Source: JBGRPZ01 sp041725955 (GTDB taxonomy: Bacteria > Bacteroidota > Bacteroidia > Bacteroidales > JBGRPZ01). Taken from it: a stretch of DNA of 64,000 bases. The stretch lies in contig JBGRQE010000009.1 of assembly GCA_041725955.1 (NCBI GenBank), positions 20,174 through 84,173 on the forward strand, in the 5' to 3' direction. A program made the position numbers and the translations under genes. A model generated the notes under the pieces. The model was not told the origin of the DNA, did no database searches, and was given only the letters and a program-made list of their open reading frames with translations. Positions 1 through 7,764 of the stretch are shown here, piece by piece. The first letter of the stretch is position 1. Every line of letters starts with the position of its first letter.

Positions 1-879
1 GCTGAATATATAGGTGACCCTGAATTTAAGGTGAGCGGTTTGAATGAAATTCATATGGTCGAAAATGGTGATCTTACTTTTGTCGATCATCCTAAATATT
101 ATGATAAAGCTTTAAATTCTAATGCTACAACAATCTTGATAAACAAGAAAGTTGATTGTCCTGAAGGAAAAGCATTAATCTATTCTGAAGCTCCTTTTGA
201 TGATTATGTTTCTCTTGTAAAGAAATTTCGTCCATTTGAACCTTGTTCCGATAATATTAGCATAAAAGCAAAAATTGGAAAAGGAACAATTGTTCAACCT
301 GGAGTTTTTATAGGGAATAATGTTACTATTGGTGAAAACTGTATAATCCATAGTAATGTAAGTATTTACGATCATACTCAAATTGGTGATAATGTAATTA
401 TTCATGCCAATAGTGTTTTGGGAGCAGATGCTTTTTATTTTCAAAAAAGACCTGAAGGGTATACGAAATTTGAATCTTGTGGTCGGGTAATTATCAAAGA
501 TAATGTTGAAATAGGTGGCCTTTGTACTATTGATAAAGGTGTTTCTGGGGATACAATTATAGGTAAAGGAACCAAACTTGATAATCATTGTCAGATTGGT
601 CATGATACCGAAATTGGTAAGGATTGCTTAATTGGTTCTCATGCGGCTATTGCTGGTGTTACCAAACTTGAGGATGAAGTTTTGCTTTGGGGACGTGTTG
701 CTGTAAATAAAGATTTAGTAATAGGAAAAGGAGCTGTAATTTTGGCAACTTCTGCTGTTGATAAGAGTCTTGAAGGTGGAAAAACCTATTTTGGTATTCC
801 TGCAGAAGATGTTCGTAAAAAGTGGAGAGAAATGGCTTCTTTAAGAAAATTACCAGAATTGGTGAAAAATATGAACTAA
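1..879 (+). CDS. lpxD: LpxD-like UDP-3-O-acylglucosamine N-acyltransferase, 5' end cut by window
   Basis: The frame is open from base 1, and the family's N-terminal domain is incomplete, so the gene starts before the window; the GTG at 31 is not the real start. LpxD adds an N-linked 3-hydroxyacyl chain to UDP-acyl-glucosamine in lipid A synthesis in the cytoplasm. The visible 292 residues hold the end of the uridine-binding domain, then a long left-handed beta helix of hexapeptide repeats (many IGxxxxI units), then a family-like tail (ASLRKLPELVK). The stretch IHANSVLGADAF matches LpxD closely. The catalytic histidine sits in LDNHCQIGHD (codon 601-603). The second histidine of the E. coli enzyme (INGHMEI) is replaced in VNKDLVI. 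A paralogue acting on a different acyl chain or sugar is possible. Family assignment is firm; exact substrate is not. Confidence 0.88.
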   Translation, partial: AEYIGDPEFKVSGLNEIHMVENGDLTFVDHPKYYDKALNSNATTILINKKVDCPEGKALIYSEAPFDDYVSLVKKFRPFEPCSDNISIKAKIGKGTIVQPGVFIGNNVTIGENCIIHSNVSIYDHTQIGDNVIIHANSVLGADAFYFQKRPEGYTKFESCGRVIIKDNVEIGGLCTIDKGVSGDTIIGKGTKLDNHCQIGHDTEIGKDCLIGSHAAIAGVTKLEDEVLLWGRVAVNKDLVIGKGAVILATSAVDKSLEGGKTYFGIPAEDVRKKWREMASLRKLPELVKNMN

Positions 880-918
880 TAACTTTTGACTTTATAGTTG
901 AGAGAAAAATATATAGTT

Positions 919-955
919 AAGGTTGTTCGTGTATCGGACAACCTTTTGCTTTTTA
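919..955 (+). terminator. Rho-independent terminator after the lpxD-like gene
   Basis: The stem AAGGTTGTTCG pairs with CGGACAACCTT around a short TGTAT-type loop and is followed by a T-rich tail (TTTGCTTTTT). It lies 40 bases past the lpxD-like stop codon. Confidence 0.8.
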
Positions 956-1095
956 TAAACACTGAGTATACACTAATAATTATATTCGCTTGGCAGATTT
1001 CAAATTATGGTGTTTAAAAAATTGCAAAGAATAGTTCTGTGTATTTGAAAATGAACATAGTATTCTAGCAAATAAAAAAGAATTAAAGATTGCTT

Positions 1096-2706
1096 TTATT
1101 TTGTTTTTCTATCTCGTCTTTCTCCAGGTAATCCAATTGATTTCTTTATTCCAGACAAATTTGATTTCCATATGAAGTTTATAAAGTTTTTATGCACATT
1201 TCTATAATATTCAAAATGTCCAATTTTAAGATGACCATTTTTTCGTGGATTTTCTTTTCGAATGAAAATATTAGCAATATCGCTGACTAGTGTTCTATTT
1301 CTAAAATTATATTTTTTATTTTCTATTGCGATATTCAATTTGTTATATTCAAATTTTACGGTTCCTTTAAGAATATTATTTTCACTATAGCCTGTTGATT
1401 GGAGTTTCTCACAATATCCTGAACGAAATTTAATTCCAATACTTTTTTGTGTTATAGAATTTAAGGTTTGTAAATCAAAATTGACTAAACTAGCTTTAAA
1501 GTGAATATCTTTGGGTTTAGAATAATTAGATTTTACATTCAATTGAAGTTTCCCCTTATTTAATAAATATCCCATAAAATTGATATTTAAATTTTGCTTC
1601 TCTTTTTCTTTTGAGTTATACCTATTAGATATATTATCAATTTTTACATTGCAGTTAGAAAAGTATATTTTGAAAGCTTCTTCTTCTTCTTTAGGTATTT
1701 CCAGATAGGAATAATGCATTTTTGAAGCATTAATCTGGTTTATTCTGAATTGGAATTTGATTTTATCTAGATATTCCAAAGGCATAGGGATGATTTTTGA
1801 AGTATCTAAGCGATAGTTTTTGTCTTTCAAATTGCTCATCACTAAACTTGTAAGTTTAATTTCAGGAATAAATAAGTCTAAGTCCTTTTCTTTATTATTT
1901 AATTTATAGGAGTCGATGTTTACTTTTTCTATAGAGAGTTTTGTGTAGCTTTTTTGTGTAGTGAACTTTGAGAAGAATTCTTTTGAAGATATATCAGGTA
2001 TTATTTTCAGTTTTCTGATTTCAAGTCTTTTAAGAGAATCATTTAGTTTTAGATTTTTGAATGAATAATGATAATATGATTTTTCTGATTTAAAGAAAAA
2101 GTCATTTAAGTTTATTTGAAAATCTGTAAAATCAAAAGGGAAATTTTTGTCTTCTATTTCAATAAGCTTCATGTTTTTTACATGAAATTTATCAATACTT
2201 ACCTTTAAATTTAGCTCGTCTTTTTTTATAAGTTGAATATTTGAATCTGTTAGTTCAAAACGCTTGATTTTAAGTTTCTTTATGTGTTTCTTTAGTTTAA
2301 GCGCGTCTTTTTTTTGAGTATTTAATTCAACAAATATATTGGAATCATTAATTTTTATTTTTGATTTATTTAAAGGATTGTCAGCTAATAATGAAAAAAT
2401 AGAGAATAATTGAATTTCTAATTCATCAATCGATAGATCTAATTTAAGGGGAATAGTTTTATTTTTATTTTCCGATTCTTTAATCGATATGTTATTGAAG
2501 ATTAGAGTAGTAGAAAAGAGTTTTATATAACTCTTTTCTACATTTATAATATGGTTTGGAATCTCTAATTTTGATTTGAGTTGTTTGTTTACAATGTTTG
2601 TCCAATTCTTTTTTAAAAGTAAAAGGCCAATGATTATTAAAATAATAAGGATACTTAAAAGAGAAGAAATTAACTTTGCTTTTTTTAATCTTGACCATTT
2701 AGACAT
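1096..2706 (-). CDS. Membrane-anchored AsmA-like hypothetical protein
   Basis: This 536-residue protein has one N-terminal membrane helix (about residues 13-32, SSLLSILIILIIIGLLLLKK) and then a long lysine- and asparagine-rich, beta-strand-rich domain with no cysteine pair or enzyme motif. A single N-terminal anchor followed by a long strand-rich domain that begins soon after the membrane recalls AsmA/DUF748-type envelope proteins, some of which move or organise lipids between membranes; this is a weak resemblance. It follows the TlpA-like gene by 5 bases, so the two form one transcript. Residues near the C-terminus (PGERRDRKTK) are basic and may be disordered. I do not recognise a specific function. 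Confidence 0.6.
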   Translation of the reverse strand: MSKWSRLKKAKLISSLLSILIILIIIGLLLLKKNWTNIVNKQLKSKLEIPNHIINVEKSYIKLFSTTLIFNNISIKESENKNKTIPLKLDLSIDELEIQLFSIFSLLADNPLNKSKIKINDSNIFVELNTQKKDALKLKKHIKKLKIKRFELTDSNIQLIKKDELNLKVSIDKFHVKNMKLIEIEDKNFPFDFTDFQINLNDFFFKSEKSYYHYSFKNLKLNDSLKRLEIRKLKIIPDISSKEFFSKFTTQKSYTKLSIEKVNIDSYKLNNKEKDLDLFIPEIKLTSLVMSNLKDKNYRLDTSKIIPMPLEYLDKIKFQFRINQINASKMHYSYLEIPKEEEEAFKIYFSNCNVKIDNISNRYNSKEKEKQNLNINFMGYLLNKGKLQLNVKSNYSKPKDIHFKASLVNFDLQTLNSITQKSIGIKFRSGYCEKLQSTGYSENNILKGTVKFEYNKLNIAIENKKYNFRNRTLVSDIANIFIRKENPRKNGHLKIGHFEYYRNVHKNFINFIWKSNLSGIKKSIGLPGERRDRKTK

Positions 2707-2711
2707 AACTC

Positions 2712-4064
2712 TTATTCATTTAAATAAATTAAAATTTCTTTCATACTTTGAGGTTGACTTATGATTCTTTTTTTCCGGTCAAGAAGGAAAAATTTGGGAG
2801 TACCCGATACTGCATATTCTTCAACTATTTTTGACTCCCATGCTTTTGCTAAGACAATGTTTTTCCACGGATAGTTAAATCGTTTTATATTTTCTTCTAC
2901 TTCTTCTTTACTATCAGAAATGGCTAATCCAATTATTTGAATTTCTTTTTTAGAATAGAGATCAAAAATTTCTTTTCTGATTTCTGGTAAATATCTTTCA
3001 CAAGAAGAGCAATTGGGTTCCCAGAAAATTAATAAAGTATACTTTGCCTTTATTTTATTTAAATCAAATGGGTTGCCTGTAATATCTTTTGTTATTATCG
3101 AGGGGGCTGTATTACCCATTGAGAGATTTTTGAGAATTTCTGTTTTTTTGTATACCTCAGGATTTAAATTTGTAGGTGAGTTGAAGTTTTCTGCAATATA
3201 TTGAACTAGTAAATCCAAGTTGTTGTCTTCAAATCCCTTAATTAAGTAACTATATACAAAAGCATAAACTTGTGGATTTGAAGATGCCCTTTCTAAAAGA
3301 TCTTTGATTGCAGGAATAAAATCCATTTTTATTTTGTGCGGATCATTTTCATTTGATTGAAAAATTGCTAAATAACTAATGATTTTATTACTAAAAAGGC
3401 TTGAATTGAGCAATGAAGGTTGATTAAATTGAATTGAATCGAGAAAATGTAACTTAAGTTGTTTCTTTTGTTCCGAGTAATCTTGTTTTCTGTTAATTGC
3501 AGTTGGTCTGTCACTTCTTATATAAGTAGATATCCATGTTTTAGGATATTCTTCAAGGATTCTATCAATTTCCATATTAAGATTATTATATATACCATAA
3601 TATTCCATCTTAGTTTCATTGTAGAACCTGTTGTTTTGAGGATAATATTCTAAAATAGGTTTTAAAAACTGAGTTTTAAAATTTGCATCTCGAAGTGCGT
3701 TTATATATCTGTAAAGTGCAGTATTTAGTGGAGAGTCAATAAAGTGTATTCTTAGACTAGGATCGAAGTATTTTGTTGAAAATTTTATATTCTCTTTGCC
3801 AATAAATATATCCAGATGTTTTCCTTGCCCAAAGGCAATTTTGTATAAACCTATAGGTGTTTTATTGGGTAGTAAAATATTGAAATTACCTTTTTGATCT
3901 GTTTTTGTTGAATCGATTATTGCTTTGAAATCACCATAATAAGAAGCCAAAAATATTTGAGAGTTGTCATAGCCATCTATTTTACCTTCCAAAGATATTT
4001 GACCAAATGATTTTATTATTATAGACAAGAAGAGGAGAATGAAAAGGTATTTGATTTTACTCAT
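2712..4064 (-). CDS. TlpA-like thiol-disulfide oxidoreductase with N-terminal DUF4369-like region
   Basis: This 450-residue exported protein has a signal peptide (about residues 1-21, ending SFGQ). Residues 22-110 resemble DUF4369 (ISLEGKIDGYDNSQIFLASY), a beta domain common before TlpA modules in Bacteroidota. A helical middle follows. The last 110 residues are a thioredoxin fold with the redox pair Cys352-Ser-Ser-Cys355 (WEPNCSSCERY) and the cis-proline loop SGTPKFF near residue 423. It should act in the periplasm on disulfides; substrates are unknown. It is the first gene of a two-gene minus-strand unit with the AsmA-like gene 5 bases downstream. Family call is secure; physiological role is inferred. 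Confidence 0.88.
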   Translation of the reverse strand: MSKIKYLFILLFLSIIIKSFGQISLEGKIDGYDNSQIFLASYYGDFKAIIDSTKTDQKGNFNILLPNKTPIGLYKIAFGQGKHLDIFIGKENIKFSTKYFDPSLRIHFIDSPLNTALYRYINALRDANFKTQFLKPILEYYPQNNRFYNETKMEYYGIYNNLNMEIDRILEEYPKTWISTYIRSDRPTAINRKQDYSEQKKQLKLHFLDSIQFNQPSLLNSSLFSNKIISYLAIFQSNENDPHKIKMDFIPAIKDLLERASSNPQVYAFVYSYLIKGFEDNNLDLLVQYIAENFNSPTNLNPEVYKKTEILKNLSMGNTAPSIITKDITGNPFDLNKIKAKYTLLIFWEPNCSSCERYLPEIRKEIFDLYSKKEIQIIGLAISDSKEEVEENIKRFNYPWKNIVLAKAWESKIVEEYAVSGTPKFFLLDRKKRIISQPQSMKEILIYLNE

Positions 4065-4374
4065 GAGATATGATTGTTATTAATGTAGTTATTTAAGATA
4101 ATAAAATAAAATTGAATCAAATAATTTTTGCTAAATATTATTTATTTCTTGGTTTAATAATTATAGGAGTTAAGTGATAAAGTGATTTATGTATTTTTAG
4201 GCTTTAAGTCAAAGATCTGCGTAATTTAATAAATTATGACTAAGTACATGGCAATAATTTTCACAACATTTTAAACGTCTTGTTAAGCCTGTCTCTGGAC
4301 AGAGCCGCCAACAGAGCTAGAATAGAGCTTGTTTTCTTACCTTAAATCACTACCATCCCTACCTTTATTCACTC

Positions 4375-4524
4375 TAAACCTCCTAGGTATTTAATGAAAA
4401 CCTCCTAGATATTTAATGAAAACCTCCTAGATATTTAATGAAAACCTCCTAGGTATTTAATGAAAACCTCCTAGGTATTTAGTAAAAATCTCCTAGGTAT
4501 TTAATGAAAACCTCCTAGGTTATA
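4375..4524. repeat. Repeat array A: seven 22-bp tandem units with CCTAGG core
   Basis: Units start at 4375, 4397, 4419, 4441, 4463, 4485 and 4507, exactly 22 bases apart, with no spacers. The shared core is ACCTCCTAGGTATTTA; units 2 and 3 carry CCTAGA instead of CCTAGG, and the last unit switches to CCTAGGTTATA. Two boxes follow that recur beside array C: AATCATTACC at 4529 and TATTAAAGCTACCTA at 4570. A 22-base unit carrying TAA or TAG puts stops in all frames, so it is not coding. There are no unique spacers, so it is not a CRISPR array. It lies between divergent genes. Function unknown. Confidence 0.93.
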
Positions 4525-5073
4525 GAAGAATCATTACCTGTCTTGGTCAAAAAACAAATGGCCTATGTATATTAAAGCTACCTATATATAGTGCGATTAT
4601 TTAGGGCATATAGACAGAGTTAGGCTTAATCGCTATAGCTTTTGTTCGGGCTTATATACACTTGATTGAATCATTAAAAAATTATGTGAAAAAAAAATAT
4701 AGGCTAAAAAGCCTTATAAGGCATATTTATTTATTGTTAAACTAAATTAAAAGTTTAGATTTGTTGTAGCGTTTGGAAAGAGGACAATAAAAAAATGTTT
4801 TGAAAAAGTCGAATATCAATATATTTTTTACTGCATAGATATGTGTTGATTGTATTTGTGGAGCTGTGATTAAAGTGTGGATAAATAAAAAATATTTCCA
4901 GATTCATTTTTTCTTTTTTGATTATTTTCCTGTGTGTATGATTAAATAGGCTAGTAAGATTTTCTGACTTATAATTTTGAGTTATAAGATTGAAAAATTA
5001 ATTTTTACTTGTGGGAGAGTATTAGGCCTCAGTGAAATGTATGGGTTTAATTTCTATTGAGAAAAGAATAAAT
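4525..5073. other. Intergenic stretch downstream of array A
   Basis: No coding sequence is credible here. The part nearest the array carries the two boxes shared with array C (4529-4538 and 4570-4584). Further on is a hairpin AGGCT-AAAA-AGCCT at 4701 overlapping the perfect palindrome GCCTTATAAGGC (4711-4722) and followed by an AT-rich run; this could be a weak terminator. The remainder is AT-rich leader sequence for the gene at 5074, in which I see no clear TAnnTTTG element. Confidence 0.6.
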
Positions 5074-5538
5074 ATGAAAAAGTCAATTGTATTTTTATTC
5101 TCTTTTTGGCTGATGGTTACTGTTGTTTTTGGGCAAAAAGAAATAAGAGATTATGATTATTTACCAACAGAGGAATCTTCAAACAGGCTTTCTGTACATA
5201 CCACCTATATTAAGTTTGACGAGGATAGATTGGTTGAAACTTCTATGAATAGTGTTTTTGGTGGTATTGATAATCTCTATTTTGATAAAATTAATGTAGC
5301 TTCTGTTTTTTCTACTCAATCAGCGATAATATTTCCCATTGTAAATAATGAAAATCAATTTGCAGTTTTCTATATAGATTTGTGTTTGCCCGGTTTTTTT
5401 GATTTGGGTAATCTTACCTTTTATGAATTAACAATTTTTGATAATTGGGAACAAAAGTTATTTACTTCTTTTTGTCCCGAAAATGACTTGAATGGATCTT
5501 TTAATAAGAAACCAATCATACTTGGTACATACATATAG
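5074..5538 (+). CDS. Small exported hypothetical protein
   Basis: The chosen start is the ATG at 5074, because it begins a clean signal peptide (MKKSIVFLFSFWLMVTVVFG, cleavage near Gly20-Gln21); the frame is open further upstream but that extension would bury the signal. The product is 154 residues, and the mature part is acidic and aromatic with two cysteines in the second half. No domain is recognised. It is probably periplasmic or surface-exposed. It stands alone: array A lies upstream, and about 240 bases separate it from the methyltransferase-like gene. Confidence 0.6.
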   Translation: MKKSIVFLFSFWLMVTVVFGQKEIRDYDYLPTEESSNRLSVHTTYIKFDEDRLVETSMNSVFGGIDNLYFDKINVASVFSTQSAIIFPIVNNENQFAVFYIDLCLPGFFDLGNLTFYELTIFDNWEQKLFTSFCPENDLNGSFNKKPIILGTYI

Positions 5539-5779
5539 ATATGTAAGGTGAAAATTGAAAATTCAGGTATTCTAAAAGGAAAAGTGGATGTTTTCAAGGT
5601 AACAATTACCTTGATAAAATAAGATCTTTCTTCATGTTTTCTATTTTGACTTTGTGGATCTTTTGGTGGTTCTTCTGATTCGCAAAGTCTTTTTTATTTT
5701 TTTAAATACGTTCTTTTATAACCACCTACATAATAGAATAAATAGTTCGTCAATTGAACTTAAAATAAACCTAAGCTTA

Positions 5780-6457
5780 ATGTATTTTTTTAAAAAAATC
5801 TATGACCTTTTTTTTGGTCAAAGAGAAGTTTTGGAAACAACAAAATCGAGTGTAAATCAATACTTAGAAGTAGTTAAAGAAAAAAAGAGATTAGTTCTAA
5901 ACTCAAAAAATGTTAATTATTCTTTTGGAGGACTTCATTTTGCATTTAAAGAGTTGTTTGGAAAAATTGAAATTCCAAGTTCAAGACCATTAAGAGTATT
6001 AATTCTTGGTTATGGAGCAGGAAGTGTTGCAGAAATATTGAATGATAAAATTTCTGATCAGATGATAATTGATGGAGTTGAAATTGATTCGGAGATTTTA
6101 CGTCTGGCAGAAAAATATTTTAATTTAAATTCAACTTCTAATCTGACACTGTATTGTGAAGATGCATACGATTTTGTAATGAATAATAAAAAGTCAAAAT
6201 ATGATTTGATAGTTGTTGATCTGTATAAAGATTTTGAAGTCCCCATGAAATTTAAAGAAGAAATATTTTTGCATAAGTTGATAATGAATTTGACAGATAG
6301 AGGTTTGATGATTTACAATAAATTGCTTTTTTCTCAAAAGGATAAAGTGGAATGCAGTAAAATAATCGATGTATTAGAAAAGTTTAATTCGTCAGAATTA
6401 CGAATAATAAAGATAGGAGGAGCTATCAAGCATAATTTTATATGCTTTCTGAGATAG
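5780..6457 (+). CDS. Spermidine-synthase-like SAM-dependent methyltransferase fold protein
   Basis: The ATG at 5780 gives 225 residues starting MYFFKKIYDLFFGQ; an upstream in-frame extension exists but looks like non-coding AT-rich sequence. The Rossmann core is clear: VLILGYGAGSVAEIL (nucleotide loop), DGVEIDSEILRLAEKYF (acidic residue that would hold a ribose), LYCEDAYDFV, and YDLIVVDLYKD. This order is that of the spermidine/spermine synthase superfamily. The protein is shorter than SpeE (about 280), and no SpeD-type neighbour is present, so polyamine synthesis is doubtful. Many such short relatives have unknown substrates. Confidence 0.75.
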   Translation: MYFFKKIYDLFFGQREVLETTKSSVNQYLEVVKEKKRLVLNSKNVNYSFGGLHFAFKELFGKIEIPSSRPLRVLILGYGAGSVAEILNDKISDQMIIDGVEIDSEILRLAEKYFNLNSTSNLTLYCEDAYDFVMNNKKSKYDLIVVDLYKDFEVPMKFKEEIFLHKLIMNLTDRGLMIYNKLLFSQKDKVECSKIIDVLEKFNSSELRIIKIGGAIKHNFICFLR

Positions 6458-6546
6458 TATAATTTTCTATTTTTATTGGATTACGAAATGTTTTAGTTTT
6501 GGCTTTTTATATATGATTTGATATTAATTGAAAGGAAAGGGAAGAG

Positions 6547-7089
6547 ATGGAAGTTGATTTTGTATTAAAAAGAGAAGATTATCTGACAAACATATTATTT
6601 GCGGCATCGGAATCAAATGGATTAAAAAAACGCAAATGGTCTGCCCGAATTATGTTGGGAGTAGTTTTTGCTTTTTTTGCATATCAAGGATATTCAGAGA
6701 ATAAAATATCATTGTTAATTAGTTTTGTAATTATAGGTCTGTTTTCTGTTGTGTATTTCTCTAGATTGCAATCCTATTTTTTTAAGCGTAATTATTTAAA
6801 GGTAATTGATAAACAGCTTAATGAGAAGTTGGAGGTTAAAACATATGTAGATCTTTCCGTAGATAAAATCTTAATTAAAGATGAATTTGCAAAAGCAGAA
6901 ATAGATTGGAGTAAAATTAAAAAAGGCGTTGATATAGGTAACTATATAATTTTGATTATTGGAGATTTTCAATCTGTTATTTTTCCTTCGAATATGAGTG
7001 AATTTGCTGAGTTTAAAATTGAAATCAGAGATATTCTAAAAAGTAAAGATATATTTTGGGAAGAGAAAAAAAATTGGAAGTGGAAGTAG
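6547..7089 (+). CDS. YcxB-like two-helix membrane protein
   Basis: This 180-residue protein has a cytoplasmic N-terminus, two close membrane helices (about residues 34-50 and 55-72) and a C-terminal strand-rich domain (VDLSVDKILIKDEFAKAEIDWSKI shortened here to its pattern of alternating strands). This layout, including the I-x-W-S-x-I segment, matches the YcxB-like family of unknown function. It lies 90 bases after the methyltransferase-like gene on the same strand and may share its transcript. No catalytic residues are apparent. Confidence 0.65.
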   Translation: MEVDFVLKREDYLTNILFAASESNGLKKRKWSARIMLGVVFAFFAYQGYSENKISLLISFVIIGLFSVVYFSRLQSYFFKRNYLKVIDKQLNEKLEVKTYVDLSVDKILIKDEFAKAEIDWSKIKKGVDIGNYIILIIGDFQSVIFPSNMSEFAEFKIEIRDILKSKDIFWEEKKNWKWK

Positions 7090-7374
7090 ATTTCCAATAA
7101 TACGAAATGAAAAGACAAATGTGCTAAAAACTCCAATGTTGAAAACACTTATTTTTCTTAATGTAGGTTTGTGTTTTTCTATTTATTTTAAGGATTTATG
7201 TTTTTTTTGTTCATTCTTATAGGCATATTCAAATATTTTCACCAAATTGTCATTGGAATTAATTATTCCTGTAATAAGGTGGTTTACCAACTATCCTACT
7301 TTTTATTAGCTATGATATTTTTTAAATCACTTCAATTGCAATAACTTAATTTTTAACTTTAAAATTAAAGCTTT

Positions 7375-7590
7375 ATGAATGAACAATATCCAGATATTTC
7401 TATCAAAGTTGTTGACATGATGGAAGGTGTTGAAGGAAAGGTGAAAATTCGTGTTTCTACTGATGAACGACCAATTGAAGCAGATGTACCTCAAGGTCTT
7501 AAAGAGCTATTAGTAGAAGGAGATGACGTTGTTACTGAAATAAAATGTCCTCCATATATAACTGGAAGACGTTTGGTTCCTGAAAGGTAG
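7375..7590 (+). CDS. Small hypothetical protein, 71 residues
   Basis: This short acidic protein (MNEQYPDISIKVVDMMEG...) looks like a compact beta-rich fold: alternating hydrophobic strands (KVKIRVST, VVTEIKC), no signal peptide and no membrane helix. Composition and frame quality are like those of its neighbours, which is the main reason to accept it as a gene. It lies in a gap between the YcxB-like gene and the sensor kinases and may be transcribed alone. I do not recognise the family. Confidence 0.6.
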   Translation: MNEQYPDISIKVVDMMEGVEGKVKIRVSTDERPIEADVPQGLKELLVEGDDVVTEIKCPPYITGRRLVPER

Positions 7591-7764
7591 GCTTATCAAG
7601 GCAAACATTATTTAATCAATAGCTATCTGTTTTTCAAAAGATTTTTTAATTTTAAGAATTCATCTTAAAATTTAGCATATAAGTTAAAATTATATGTCTT
7701 TTTTTGAAAAGTGGGTAGCTTTTGGTGTATATAATAGTAGGGATAATAGCTTAATTTTTTTGGG

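Noticed and set aside
175..603. Minus-strand reading frame of 142 residues
   Set aside because: It is antisense to the hexapeptide repeats of the lpxD-like gene, which repeat in base pattern and leave long open frames.
4375..4524. CRISPR array
   Set aside because: The 22-base units are contiguous with no unique spacers, and no cas genes are present.
4375..4524. Plasmid iteron origin
   Set aside because: Unit length fits, but there is no rep gene or DnaA-box cluster nearby and the setting is clearly chromosomal; kept only as an analogy.
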